Source: Streptomyces fungicidicus
GTDB lineage: Bacteria; Actinomycetota; Actinomycetes; Streptomycetales; Streptomycetaceae
Length of the DNA: 64,000 nucleotides
Direction of reading: 5' to 3'
Assembly (NCBI RefSeq): GCF_003665435.1
Contig: NZ_CP023407.1
Location: forward strand, 6,001,501 to 6,065,500
Position numbers and translations under genes: made by a program. This document shows, piece after piece, positions 43,450 through 52,986 of the stretch (position 1 is its first letter; each line of letters opens with the position of its first letter). The notes under the pieces were generated by a model that was not told where the DNA came from, did not search any database, and saw only the letters and a list, made by a program, of their open reading frames with translations.

Positions 43450-45030
43450 TCAGCCGCGGAAGCCGAGCAGGCCGTGCAGGGTCGAACCGCGTGCTGTCGA
43501 CGGAGCCGCCTTCGACTTCAGCGGCTTCGGGTCGGGCAGCGCGGCGCACACCGCGTCCGCGTCGCCGCTGCCCCCGCGCGGCACGGTCCCGTCGGCCAGA
43601 TAGGCCGCCAGATGCCGGTCCAGACAGGCGTTCCCGCTCAGCGTGATGCCGTGGTTGCCGCCGCCCGACTCCACCACCAGGCTGGAGTGCGCCAGCAGCC
43701 GGTGGACGGTGACACCGCCCTGGTAGGGGGTGGCCGCGTCGTGCGTCGCCTGGAACAGCAGCGCCGACGGCAGCCTGCTGTTGCGGATGCGCTCCGGCCG
43801 CAGCGACTCGGCCGGCCAGAACGCGCACGGCGCGTTGTACCAGGCGTTGTTCCAGGTCATGAAGGGCGCCCGCTCGTAGGCCTCCCAGTTGTCCTTGCGC
43901 CACTGCCGCCAGTCACGCGGCCAGGGGGCGTCCCGGCACTCCACCGCCGTGTAGACGCTGAAGCCGTTGTGCCCGGCGGCGTCGGTCGCGCCGAACCCGT
44001 CGTACGCGTCGACCAGCGGCTCGTCGTCGCCGTCCTTCACGAACGCCGAGAACGCCTCCGCGAGATAGGGCCAGTACCCGTTGTAGTAGCCGCCGGGGAG
44101 GTAGGTGTCCTCCAGCTCGGCGGCGCCCACCTTCCCGCCGGCCGGGTCCTTCTTCAGGGCGGCGCGCATCGCGTACCACTCGGCCTCGATCTTCTCCGGG
44201 TCGGTGCCCAGCCCGTAGGCCCGGTCGTGCTTGGCGACCCACGTCATGAACGCCCGGTGGCGGTCGTTGAAGGCGTAGTCCTGGTCGAGGTTGGAGTCGT
44301 ACCAGACCTGCGTGGGGTCGACCACGGAGTCCAGGACCAGGCGCCGCACCCGCTCCGGGAACAGCTTGGCGTACACCGTGCCCAGGTAGGTGCCGTAGGA
44401 GTAGCCGAAGTAGTTGATCTTCTTCGCGCCGAGCGCCCGGCGGATGACGTCCATGTCGCGCACCGCGCTCGCGGTGTCGATGTGCGGCAGCAGATCCGCG
44501 TACTTGCGGCCGCAGGCCGCGGCGAAGGACTGCACGCGCGTCAGGTTGGCCCGCTCCACCTCGGGCGAGGTGGGCACCGAGTCCGGGCGCACCGGCGCGA
44601 AGTGGTCCGGCGCGCAGTCCAGCGCCGGCTCGCTCGCGCCCACCCCGCGCGGGTCGAAGCCGATGACGTCGTACTGGGCGGCGACCTTCTCCGGCAGCGA
44701 CGACGCGATGAAACCGGCGAGCGTCAGCCCGCTGCCGCCGGGGCCGCCCGGGTTCACCAGCAGCGGGCCCTGGTACTTCTTCGCGGTGTGCGGGACGCGG
44801 GACAGCGCGAGCGTGATCTTCCGCCCTGCGGGGTCGGCGTGGTCCAGCGGCACCTTGACGGACGCGCACTGAAGGGTCGGGTAGTCCTCGGTGCCGCACT
44901 TCTTCCACGCCGGCTTCGCGGCGCGGGACGTTCCGGCGGCGTGCGGGACGCCGGCCTCGGCGGGCGCGGCCGTGAGGCTTCCGGCCAGGACGACGGCGGC
45001 ACCGCACAGCACGGCTGCGCGTTTTCTCAT
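43450..45030 (-). CDS. Secreted alpha/beta-hydrolase of the tripeptidyl aminopeptidase (SlpD/Tap-like) family
   Basis: 526 aa from ATG 45030, with GGGAGGA upstream. Signal peptide (MRKRAAVLCGAAVVLAGSLTAAPAEA). Nucleophile in GYSYGTYLG; the later TAP-C domain holds the acid in ATHDAATPYQGG and His in GGGNHGITL. The NPGGPGGSGL oxyanion segment is characteristic. Family members remove N-terminal tripeptides from extracellular proteins. A longer frame reading through to 46302 runs antisense through the next gene and was ignored. Followed by the GNAT gene on the same strand. Confidence 0.93.
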   Translation of the reverse strand: MRKRAAVLCGAAVVLAGSLTAAPAEAGVPHAAGTSRAAKPAWKKCGTEDYPTLQCASVKVPLDHADPAGRKITLALSRVPHTAKKYQGPLLVNPGGPGGSGLTLAGFIASSLPEKVAAQYDVIGFDPRGVGASEPALDCAPDHFAPVRPDSVPTSPEVERANLTRVQSFAAACGRKYADLLPHIDTASAVRDMDVIRRALGAKKINYFGYSYGTYLGTVYAKLFPERVRRLVLDSVVDPTQVWYDSNLDQDYAFNDRHRAFMTWVAKHDRAYGLGTDPEKIEAEWYAMRAALKKDPAGGKVGAAELEDTYLPGGYYNGYWPYLAEAFSAFVKDGDDEPLVDAYDGFGATDAAGHNGFSVYTAVECRDAPWPRDWRQWRKDNWEAYERAPFMTWNNAWYNAPCAFWPAESLRPERIRNSRLPSALLFQATHDAATPYQGGVTVHRLLAHSSLVVESGGGNHGITLSGNACLDRHLAAYLADGTVPRGGSGDADAVCAALPDPKPLKSKAAPSTARGSTLHGLLGFRG

Positions 45031-45170
45031 GATGGGGGTCCTCCCAGGACCGGAGTGCTGCGGACCGCGGGCTTCACGGCTCACGCGGCATAGTCCCGGA
45101 GAGGGGCCCTGCCTGAACGCGTTCGGTCGGTTCTTGACCCAATTGGGCCGCTGACTCCGCTCGAACGCGC

Positions 45171-46226
45171 CTACAGAAGCGTCAGTTGGGTCGGCTCGGC
45201 CGGCTCGGCAGGTGAGCTCCCGACGGGTTCGGCGGGCTCCGCGGCGCGGATCCGCCGGGGCATCCCGGGGCCGGCCGGGCCGATGCCGTACTCCCGCGCC
45301 AGTTCGTGCACCTGCCGGGTGACCCGGCGCTGGTACCACTTCGGGGCGTAGGCGCCGTCCGCGTAGAGGCGCAGATAACGGTCGACCAGGTGCGGGTGGT
45401 GCCGCGCGAGCCAGGACATGAACCACTCGCGCGCACCGGGCCGCAGATGCAGCACCAGGGGTGTGACGGAGGTGGCGCCCGAGGCCGCGATGGCCCGCAC
45501 CGCCGCCCGCAGTTGCTCCGGCCGGTCGCTCAGGAAGGGGATCACCGGCGCCATCAGCACCCCGCAGCCGATGCCGTGCCCGGCGAACGTCCGCACCACC
45601 TCGAGCCGCCGCTCCGGGGCCGGGGTGCCCGGCTCCACCGTCCGCCAGAGTTCCTCGTCGGTGAAGCCCACCGAGACGGAGACGCCCACGTCGGTCACCT
45701 CGGTGGCCTGCCTCAGCAGCGGGAGGTCCCGCAGGATCAGCGTGCCCTTGGTGAGGATCGAGAACGGGTTGGCGTGGTCGCGCAGCGCGGCCAGGATGCC
45801 CGGCATCAGCCGGTAGCGGCCCTCCGCGCGCTGGTAGCAGTCGACGTTGGTGCCCATCGCTATGTGCTCGCCCCGCCAGCTCCGAGAGGCCAGCCGGTGG
45901 CGCAGCAGCTCGGGCGCGTTCGTCTTGACCACGATCTGGCTGTCGAAGCCGAGCCCGGTGTCGAGGTCCAGATAGCCGTGGGTCTTGCGGGCGAAGCAGT
46001 ACACGCACGCGTGCGAGCAGCCCCGGTACGGGTTCACCGTCCACTCGAACGGCATGCGGGAGGCCCCGGGCACCCGGTTGACGATCGAGCGGGCCCGGAT
46101 CTCGTGGAAGGTGATGCCGCGGAACTCCGGCGTGTCGAAGGTACGGGTGGTGACCGCCTCCGCGCCGAACAGCGCGGCGTCGGCCCGGCTGTGTTCGGAG
46201 TCCGGTGAGAGGTTCTCCCAGCGCAT
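45171..46226 (-). CDS. Rv2578c-type radical SAM protein
   Basis: 351 aa from ATG 46226 with GAGGAGG upstream. Radical SAM cluster motif C-x3-C-x2-C (CSHACVYCFAR, near residue 75) after NPYRGC, the Rv2578c/spore photoproduct lyase-like family form. GTNVDCYQRAEGRYRLMPGIL and SILTKGTLILRDL are also conserved. Enzyme function unknown; a DNA-repair-linked role is likely given the LexA-like box 33 bp upstream. Its 5' gap of about 160 bp is shared with the divergent SRPBCC gene. Confidence 0.93.
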   Translation of the reverse strand: MRWENLSPDSEHSRADAALFGAEAVTTRTFDTPEFRGITFHEIRARSIVNRVPGASRMPFEWTVNPYRGCSHACVYCFARKTHGYLDLDTGLGFDSQIVVKTNAPELLRHRLASRSWRGEHIAMGTNVDCYQRAEGRYRLMPGILAALRDHANPFSILTKGTLILRDLPLLRQATEVTDVGVSVSVGFTDEELWRTVEPGTPAPERRLEVVRTFAGHGIGCGVLMAPVIPFLSDRPEQLRAAVRAIAASGATSVTPLVLHLRPGAREWFMSWLARHHPHLVDRYLRLYADGAYAPKWYQRRVTRQVHELAREYGIGPAGPGMPRRIRAAEPAEPVGSSPAEPAEPTQLTLL

Positions 46227-46259
46227 GACGCCTCCTCGGTATCGCTGTCGCACAGAATA

Positions 46260-46271
46260 GAACATGTGTTC
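46260..46271 (-). promoter_or_regulatory. LexA (SOS) box-like site upstream of the radical SAM gene
   Basis: GAACATGTGTTC matches the core GAAC-N4-GTTC of actinobacterial LexA boxes (consensus CGAAC-N4-GTTCG); the outer C/G are replaced by A and C. On the minus strand it overlaps a TATTCT -10-like hexamer, the place where a repressor would act. I recall the mycobacterial homologue being listed in the LexA regulon, which should be checked. Confidence 0.65.
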
Positions 46272-46385
46272 CCTTGATCGTGCGAGCGACATCCCCGGTC
46301 ACAACCGGAACCCCGATTTGGGTGGCCGGGCCCGGGGGTGGTTGGCTTGCCCCGACCCTGGTAACCCATGCCCTGGAGGAAAGCG

Positions 46386-46829
46386 ATGGCGCAGGTCGAG
46401 GCCACTACGGAGCGGATCGTCGCGGCGGACGCGGAGACGGTGTTCGACGCCCTCGCCGACTACAGCGGCACCCGTCAGAAGGTGCTGCCCGAGCAGTACA
46501 GCGAGTACGAGGTGCGCGAGGGCGGCGACGGCGAGGGCACCCTCGTGCACTGGAAGCTCCAGGCCACCAGCAAGCGGGTCCGCGACTGCCTGCTCGAGGT
46601 CACCGAGCCGACCGACGGCGAGCTGGTCGAGAAGGACCGCAACTCCTCCATGGTCACCACCTGGCGGGTCACCCCGGCCGGCGAGGGCCGCTCCCGGGTC
46701 GTCGTGACCACCGTCTGGAACGGCGCCGGCGGCATCGGCGGCTTCTTCGAGAAGACCTTCGCCCCCAAGGGCCTCGCCCGCATCTACGACGCGCTGCTGG
46801 TCCGGCTCGCCGCGGAGGTCGAGAAGTAA
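46386..46829 (+). CDS. SRPBCC-family protein (polyketide cyclase/dehydrase-like)
   Basis: 147 aa helix-grip START-like fold, from the ATG with GGAGGAAAGCG upstream. Typical beta-strand pattern: ATTERIVAADAETVFDALADYSGTRQKVLPEQYSEYEV ... and a C-terminal helix IYDALLVRLAAEVEK. Binds a small lipophilic ligand; no function assigned. Monocistronic: the next gene has its own leader of 158 bp. Confidence 0.85.
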   Translation: MAQVEATTERIVAADAETVFDALADYSGTRQKVLPEQYSEYEVREGGDGEGTLVHWKLQATSKRVRDCLLEVTEPTDGELVEKDRNSSMVTTWRVTPAGEGRSRVVVTTVWNGAGGIGGFFEKTFAPKGLARIYDALLVRLAAEVEK

Positions 46830-46987
46830 GTAGGGCGCCAACACCCCGTCACCGGTGCGGAGTTGGCTCCTCACCGGTTCGGGTGATCTCGATACGGCCC
46901 GTCTCTGCGCCGTAACTCACCACGCTTGCTCGTAGTTGTCGCTTTTACGCGGGAAATGTCCGGCGGTGCGACGAGGGGAGCGGGCAC

Positions 46988-49387
46988 ATGGGCGGGATCA
47001 CTCTGACGCAGGACGAGCCGGTCACGGCACCGCCGGCCGGGGGCCCGCCGCCCCCGGAACCGGTCGTGGAGCAGGGCCTGGACCCGCGCCGGGTCCGGCT
47101 CGTCTTCCTCGCGCTGATGCTGGCGCTGCTGCTCGCCGCCCTGGAGCAGATGATCGTCGCCACCGCGCTCCCGAAGATCGTCGGCGAGCTGCACGGACTG
47201 GACAAGATGTCCTGGGCGATCACCGCCTACCTGCTCACCGCCACCGTCGGACTGCCGGTCTACGGCAAGCTCGGCGACCTGCTCGGCCGCAAGGGCGTCT
47301 TCCAGTTCGCGATCCTGGTCTTCGTCGTCGGCTCCGCGCTGGCGGGCCGGGCCTCGACCATGGACCAGCTGATCGCCTTCCGCGCGGTGCAGGGCGTCGG
47401 CGCGGGCGGACTGATGATCGGCGTCCAGGCGATCATGGCGGACATCGTGCCCGCGCGGCAGCGCGGCCGCTTCATGGGACTCATCGGCGCCGCCTTCGGC
47501 CTCGCCTCCGTCGCCGGACCGCTGCTCGGCGGCTACTTCACCGACCATCTCTCCTGGCGCTGGTGCTTCTACGTCAACGTCCCCTTCGGCATCGTCACGA
47601 TGGCCGTCGTCGCCCTGGTCCTGAAGCTGCCCAAGCCGGCCGCCCGGCCCCGCTTCGACGTCCTCGGCACCCTGCTGCTGGCCGCCGCGTCCACCTGCCT
47701 GGTGCTGCTGACCAGCTGGGGCGGCACCGAGTACGCCTGGGACTCCGAAGTGGTGCTCGGACTCGGCGCGGGCGCCGCCGCGGCCGCCGTCCTCTTCCTC
47801 GTCGTCGAGCGCTTCGCCGCCGAACCCCTCATCCCGCTGCGGCTGTTCCGGGACTCCGTCTTCAACGTCACCGGACTTGTCGGCCTGGTGACCGGCGTCG
47901 CCCTGTTCGGCGCCGCCAGCTATCTGCCGACCTATCTGCAGATGGTCGACGGGGCCTCCGCCACCGAGTCCGGACTGCTGATGCTGCCCATGATGGGCGG
48001 CATCGTCGTCGCCTCGATCGTCTCCGGGCAGCTCATCAGCCGCACCGGCCGCTACCGGCGCCACCCCCTCGTCGGCACCGCGCTGTCCGTCGCCGGCATG
48101 TGGCTGCTGTCCCGGCTGGAGACCGGCACGCCCCGGCTGCACTACAGCATCTGGATGGCCGTCCTCGGCACCGGCATCGGCATGGTGATGCCGGTGCTGA
48201 TCCTCGCCGTGCAGAACTCCGTGCGCCCCGCCGACCTCGGCACCGCCACCAGCGCCAACAACTACTTCCGGCAGATCGGCGGCAGCGTCGGCGCCGCCGT
48301 CTTCGGCACCCTCTTCGCCGGGCGGCTCACCGACGCGCTCGAGGAACGCCTCCCCGCGCACGCGGGGGCCGTGCCAGAGGCCGAGTCGATCACCCCCGAG
48401 CTGGTGCACGCGCTGCCGCCCGAGCTGCGCGACGCCTACGTCCAGGCCTACGCCGACGCCATGCCGCGCGTCTTCCTCTACCTCGTGCCGGTGCTCGTCC
48501 TCGGCCTGCTCATCGCCTTCTTCCTCAAGGAGAAACCACTGGTGTCCCACCACGCCCCCACCGCCGAACCGGCCCAGGAAACACCGCACTTCACGGCACA
48601 GGTGCCGCAGTCCCGTGCGCCGCACACCGGCGGCATCCCCGTCTGCGGGACCGTGCAGCACCCCGACGGCACCGCCGTGCCGCGCGCGGCGCTCACCCTC
48701 ATCGACGTCTCCGGACAGCAGACCGGACGGGGCGCCAGCGGCCCGGACGGGCGGTACGCGCTGGCCACGCCCGGCCCGGGATCGTACGTCCTGATCGCCG
48801 CCGCGGGCGGTCACCAGCCGCAGGCGGTCTCGGTCACCGTCGGCGAGCGGCCCGTCGAACTCGACGTCGTCCTCGGCGGCGCGGGCCGCCTGGCCGGCAG
48901 CGTCGTCACCGCCGACGGCACCCCGGTGCGGGACGCCGCCGTCACCCTCACCAACGTCCACGGGGAGGTCGTCGCGAGCACCCGCAGCGGCCGGGAGGGC
49001 GGCTATGTCATCAGCGAGCTGGTGGCCGGTGAGTACACCCTCGCCGCGAGCGCCCCCGCCTTCCGCCCGGCGGCCCTCCCCGTCACCGTCCAGGCCGCCC
49101 GCGAGACCCGCCAGGACGTCGAGCTGGCCGGCGGCGCCGTACTGCGCGGCACCGTGCGGGCGGGCGGCGGGCGGCCGGTCGAGGAGGCGCGGGTGACCCT
49201 GCTGGACGCCGCGGGCAACGTCGTCGACACCCTCACCACCGGACCCGACGGCACCTTCCGGTTCGTCGACCTGTCCTCCGGCGAGTACACCGTCATCGCC
49301 GCCGGCTATCCGCCGGTCGCGACGGTGCTCCAGGTGGCCGGCGGAGGCCGCACGGAACGCGACCTCCAGCTGGGGCACGAGGACTGA
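46988..49387 (+). CDS. DHA2/EmrB-QacA MFS exporter fused to three carboxypeptidase-regulatory-like domains
   Basis: 799 aa. Residues 30-520 are a 14-helix drug:H+ antiporter (motif A GKLGDLLGRKGVFQ, motif C GAAFGLASVAGPLLGGYF). From about 525 a Pro-rich linker leads to three ~80-residue beta-sandwich repeats, each opening G-x-V and running through GPDGRYAL / GREGGYVIS / GPDGTFRF and GxYTLxAxxxxF-type endings. These carboxypeptidase-D-regulatory-like (transthyretin fold) units normally occur outside the cell, but a 14-helix transporter puts its C terminus in the cytoplasm, which is odd. Could assist export or sense ligands. Ribosome site GAGGGGAG before ATG 46988. Confidence 0.9.
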   Translation: MGGITLTQDEPVTAPPAGGPPPPEPVVEQGLDPRRVRLVFLALMLALLLAALEQMIVATALPKIVGELHGLDKMSWAITAYLLTATVGLPVYGKLGDLLGRKGVFQFAILVFVVGSALAGRASTMDQLIAFRAVQGVGAGGLMIGVQAIMADIVPARQRGRFMGLIGAAFGLASVAGPLLGGYFTDHLSWRWCFYVNVPFGIVTMAVVALVLKLPKPAARPRFDVLGTLLLAAASTCLVLLTSWGGTEYAWDSEVVLGLGAGAAAAAVLFLVVERFAAEPLIPLRLFRDSVFNVTGLVGLVTGVALFGAASYLPTYLQMVDGASATESGLLMLPMMGGIVVASIVSGQLISRTGRYRRHPLVGTALSVAGMWLLSRLETGTPRLHYSIWMAVLGTGIGMVMPVLILAVQNSVRPADLGTATSANNYFRQIGGSVGAAVFGTLFAGRLTDALEERLPAHAGAVPEAESITPELVHALPPELRDAYVQAYADAMPRVFLYLVPVLVLGLLIAFFLKEKPLVSHHAPTAEPAQETPHFTAQVPQSRAPHTGGIPVCGTVQHPDGTAVPRAALTLIDVSGQQTGRGASGPDGRYALATPGPGSYVLIAAAGGHQPQAVSVTVGERPVELDVVLGGAGRLAGSVVTADGTPVRDAAVTLTNVHGEVVASTRSGREGGYVISELVAGEYTLAASAPAFRPAALPVTVQAARETRQDVELAGGAVLRGTVRAGGGRPVEEARVTLLDAAGNVVDTLTTGPDGTFRFVDLSSGEYTVIAAGYPPVATVLQVAGGGRTERDLQLGHED

Positions 49388-49531
49388 AACGGTCACTCGC
49401 CCGGGCGAACGCGCGCCGGTGCGAGACCCGGCGGGCAATTCCCGTATTGCCGCACATCGCCGCCGACCGTGGCCGTACGGTGGTGACGGCGGTACAGATC
49501 TTGCACAGCCGGGGGAGAGAGGGCCTGGGCC

Positions 49532-52000
49532 ATGGAACGTGGCACCGAGCGGGATGCACCTCCGGATCGCCGCGCGGGGGACGGCGCGGCGGCCGGCCCC
49601 GGCGGCCGCATCCCGCTGGCCGTCGTCGTGGTCGACCGCGACGGGCTCGTCTCCCACTGGAGCACCGGCGCGCGCCGGCTGTTCTCCGTCACCAAGGAGG
49701 ACGCGCTCGGCCGCCCGGCGGTCGACCTGCTGCCGGTGGGCGGCGCCCTGCCCGAGGACGAGGAGGACTCCCCGTACGGGGAGTACGCCGCCCACGACGG
49801 GCTCGGGCCGGGCCTCGGCGCCTCACTCGGCGGAGGTCTGTCCTACCCGGCGGCCGGCCGGGCCCGTCTGGCCGCGGCCGGGGACGGCCGGGTCGACGTG
49901 CTGTGGTGGGCCTATCCGCTGGTGGGCCCGGGACGGGAGCGGCTGCTGGTGCTGGCCGCCGACGCGGACGGCCCGCACACGGCCGGCGCCGGGACCTCCG
50001 CCCGCGTCGCGCCCGGCTTCGCGCTGCACACCGACTTCCCCGGCGCCGAGGACCTGGCCCGCCGGCTCCCCGAGATCCTCCCCAGCATGAGCGTCGGCGA
50101 CAGCGCCCGCATCGTCGGTCAGATACTGGAACTCGGCTATCCGATACTGGAGTTCAGCCAGAACGACCGGGTGCCCGTCACTCCCGACTGGGGCGTGCCG
50201 CGGCGCGCCGGGCGGCGCGAGCGCCGGGAGCGGGCCGCGCGGGCCCTGGCGGCCGGCGAACCGGTGCCCGAGGACCTGCGGGACGAGAGCGAGGACCTGG
50301 AGTACGCCGCCGTCCGGGAGCGCCTGGAGTTCCTCAACGAGGTCAGCGGCCGGATCGGCACCTCCCTCGACCTGGCCCGCACCATCGTCGAGGTCAGCAA
50401 GGCCGTCGTGCCCCGCTTCACCGACGTCGCCGGCACCTATCTGCGCGAACAGGTCGTGGCCGGCGAGGGATTCGACGAGGGCGTGCCGGACACCACCACC
50501 ATGTGGCACCGGGTCGCCCTGGAGCACACCGACGAACCCGGCCGCTGGGACGACGTGGTGCCGGTCGGCGAGGCCATGCCCTTTCCGGCGCACACCCCGT
50601 TCTTCCAGTGCATGACCACCGGCGAACCCGTCCTGGTGCCGCGGATCAGCGAGGAGGCCGGCCACGCCATCGCCTCACAGTTCGACAAGCGCGACATCCG
50701 GCCGCTGATCACCGGCCGGTCCATGCTGGTCGTCCCGCTCAAGGCGCGCCACGTCGTCCTCGGCTTCATGATCCTGCTGCGTCATCCGGAGCGGCAGGTC
50801 TTCAACGACATGGACCGCGTCACCGGAGCCGAACTCGCCGCCCGCGCGGGCCTCGTGCTCGACAACGCCCGCATGTACACCCACCAGGAGAACGTCGCCG
50901 AGACCCTCCAGGACAGCATGCTGCCGCGGATCCCGCCGCGCATGGCGGGCTGCGACATCGCCACCCGCTATCTGCCGGGCACCCTGCTGGGCCGGGTCGG
51001 CGGCGACTGGTTCGACGCGGTGAAGCTGCCCGGCGCCCGCACCGCCTTCGTCGTCGGCGACGTCATGGGACACGGCCTCAACTCGGCAGCGATGATGGGC
51101 CAGTTGCGCACCGCCGTGCGGACCATGGCCGCGCTGGACCTGCCGCCCGCCCAACTCCTGCGAAACCTAGACGACTTGGCCCAACGGCTCGGCGACACCT
51201 ATCTCGCGACCTGTCTGTACGCCGTCTTCGACCCCATCGCGGGTGAACTGCACCTCGCCAACGCCGGACACATCCCGCCCGTCCTGGTGCGCGCCGAGGA
51301 CGGGCGCAGCGAACTGCTCGACCTGCCCACGGGCGCGCCCGTCGGGGTCGGCGGGGTGCCCTTCGAGGCGGTGCGGGTGCCCGTGCGGCCCGGCGACCGG
51401 CTGGTGATGTGCACCGACGGGCTGGTCGAGGTGCGCGGCGAGGACATCGGCGCAGGGCTCGCCGCGCTGTGCGAGTCCGCCGCGCACCCGGCCGCGTCCA
51501 TGGACGACGCCTGCGACACCATCATCCGGGCCCTGGCCGCGACCTTCCCGGAGGCCGGGCCCGGCGGCCGCAAGGACGACGTGGCCCTGCTGATGGCGCG
51601 CCTCGGCGGCATCGCGCCCGACGACGTCGCCGAATGGCGGATCGCGCCGGGCCCTTCCGAGGTCGGCCGGGCCCGCGCGGTGGTGCGCGAGCAACTGCAC
51701 GACTGGGGACTGCCGAAGCTCGCGGACGGCGCCGAGCTGATGGTGAGCGAACTCGTCACCAACGCCGTACGGCACGCGCACGCCCGCCCGGTCGCCCTGC
51801 GGCTGGTGCGCGGCGACACACTGCTGTGCGAGGTGGAGGACGACGACCACGAACTGCCGACGCTGATCGACGCGCGGCCGACGGACGAGTCCGGGCGGGG
51901 ACTGCGCGTGGTCTCCACGCTCGCCCGCCAGTGGGGCGCCAACCGGACGGCGGCCGGCAAGAGCGTGTGGTTCGAACTGACGCTGCCACGCCGCCGCTGA
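49532..52000 (+). CDS. PAS-GAF-SpoIIE phosphatase-HATPase sensor protein
   Basis: 822 aa. PAS-like segment (about 20-70, VVVVDRDGLVSHWSTGARRLFSVTKEDALGRP), a linker, GAF domain (about 265-450: LEFLNEVSGRIGTSLDLARTIVEVSKAVVPRFTDVA...), PP2C/SpoIIE phosphatase (about 465-690: GGDWFDAVKLP, VVGDVMGHG, GHIPPVLV, TDGLVEVRG, GRKDDVALL) and an RsbW/SpoIIAB-like HATPase (about 705-822, MVSELVTNAVRHA, GRGLRVVSTLARQWG). Such proteins dephosphorylate anti-anti-sigma factors and can act as kinases on them, tuning a stress or developmental sigma factor. The partner proteins are not nearby. ATG 49532 follows GGGGGAGAGAGGG. Confidence 0.93.
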   Translation: MERGTERDAPPDRRAGDGAAAGPGGRIPLAVVVVDRDGLVSHWSTGARRLFSVTKEDALGRPAVDLLPVGGALPEDEEDSPYGEYAAHDGLGPGLGASLGGGLSYPAAGRARLAAAGDGRVDVLWWAYPLVGPGRERLLVLAADADGPHTAGAGTSARVAPGFALHTDFPGAEDLARRLPEILPSMSVGDSARIVGQILELGYPILEFSQNDRVPVTPDWGVPRRAGRRERRERAARALAAGEPVPEDLRDESEDLEYAAVRERLEFLNEVSGRIGTSLDLARTIVEVSKAVVPRFTDVAGTYLREQVVAGEGFDEGVPDTTTMWHRVALEHTDEPGRWDDVVPVGEAMPFPAHTPFFQCMTTGEPVLVPRISEEAGHAIASQFDKRDIRPLITGRSMLVVPLKARHVVLGFMILLRHPERQVFNDMDRVTGAELAARAGLVLDNARMYTHQENVAETLQDSMLPRIPPRMAGCDIATRYLPGTLLGRVGGDWFDAVKLPGARTAFVVGDVMGHGLNSAAMMGQLRTAVRTMAALDLPPAQLLRNLDDLAQRLGDTYLATCLYAVFDPIAGELHLANAGHIPPVLVRAEDGRSELLDLPTGAPVGVGGVPFEAVRVPVRPGDRLVMCTDGLVEVRGEDIGAGLAALCESAAHPAASMDDACDTIIRALAATFPEAGPGGRKDDVALLMARLGGIAPDDVAEWRIAPGPSEVGRARAVVREQLHDWGLPKLADGAELMVSELVTNAVRHAHARPVALRLVRGDTLLCEVEDDDHELPTLIDARPTDESGRGLRVVSTLARQWGANRTAAGKSVWFELTLPRRR

Positions 52001-52148
52001 GCGACCGCGCCGGTGGTACGGCGGCGCGTCGCGGGTCGAACGCGGCGTGAAGGAACGCGCCGCGCGCTTGTCCGCGCGCCCCCGGCGCGATACACCGTAC
52101 TGGCCCGTCGCACGGGGCGGGCCGGCGTCGCACCCTGGGGAGTTGGGC

Positions 52149-52874
52149 ATGAGCGTGACCAGTCGGTACCGGGAGGCCTGGGAGAGCTTCTGGCGCGAGG
52201 CGCCGGTCGAGCGGGGAGCGGTGTTCTGGGACGCGGAGCCCGCCCTCGCCGTGGCCCGCCATCTCGCCCTGTTCGAACCGCATCTGACCGACCCCGAGCT
52301 GCCCCTGGTGGACCTCGGCTGCGGCAACGGCACCCAGACCCGCTTCCTCGCCGCCCGCTTCCCGCGCGTCCTCGGCGCCGACCTGTCGGCCGCCGCGCTG
52401 GACCTGGCCCGCGGCGCCGACCCGGCCGGACGGGCCGCCTACCGGGAACTGGACGCCGTGGAGAAGGCCGAGTCGCAGGCCCTGCACGCCGAACTCGGCG
52501 ACGCCAACGTGTACATGCGCGGTGTGCTGCACCAGTGCGAGGCCGACGACCGGCAGGCGCTGGTGGACGGCATCGCCACGGTGGTCGGCGAGCGCGGCCG
52601 CGCCTTCCTCGTCGAGCCCTCCGAGGCGGCGCGGGAGGTCTTGCGGGGCCTCGCGACCGGCCCGGCGGGACCGCCGCCCAAGCTCGCGCCGGTCCTGCGG
52701 CACGGCATAGCCCCCGGCGAGGTCGCCGACGCGGAGGTGCCCGAGTTCCTGACGGCGGCCGGACTGACCGTGCTGGCGAGCGGCACCCTGCCGCTGACCA
52801 CCACGGAGTACGGCCCCGACGGCACCCGCATCGAACTGCCGTCCACCTGGCACGTGACGGGACGCGCCGCGTAG
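52149..52874 (+). CDS. Class I SAM-dependent methyltransferase
   Basis: 241 aa from ATG 52149 (GGGGAG upstream). Rossmann core motif I VDLGCGNGTQTRFLAARFPRVLGADLS, followed by the acidic second strand and post-I region; HQCEADDRQALVDG replaces the usual post-II region. Substrate unknown: no recognisable substrate-recognition domain. Ends at a palindrome GGCCGGCGCCGGCC (52876-52889) that may terminate the message. Confidence 0.87.
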   Translation: MSVTSRYREAWESFWREAPVERGAVFWDAEPALAVARHLALFEPHLTDPELPLVDLGCGNGTQTRFLAARFPRVLGADLSAAALDLARGADPAGRAAYRELDAVEKAESQALHAELGDANVYMRGVLHQCEADDRQALVDGIATVVGERGRAFLVEPSEAAREVLRGLATGPAGPPPKLAPVLRHGIAPGEVADAEVPEFLTAAGLTVLASGTLPLTTTEYGPDGTRIELPSTWHVTGRAA

Positions 52875-52986
52875 GGGCCGGCGCCGGCCGTGGACGACAG
52901 GGGCCGGACCGCCGGCGTCCGGGGCGTCGTTCCGCATGCCGGCGACCGGTGCCAGTGGTGTGGACCTGTGACTGGGGGATGGCCCC

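Noticed and set aside
46227..46300. PafBC-type RecA-NDp promoter (TTGTCRGTG-N8-TANNNT) upstream of the radical SAM gene
   Set aside because: The nearest match reads TTGTGACCG and does not have the right spacing to TATTCT; the LexA-like box is the better call.
43450..46302. 950-codon frame extending the tripeptidyl-peptidase-like gene upstream
   Set aside because: The part beyond 45030 runs through the radical SAM gene in another frame; the signal peptide and GGGAGGA ribosome site fix the start at 45030.
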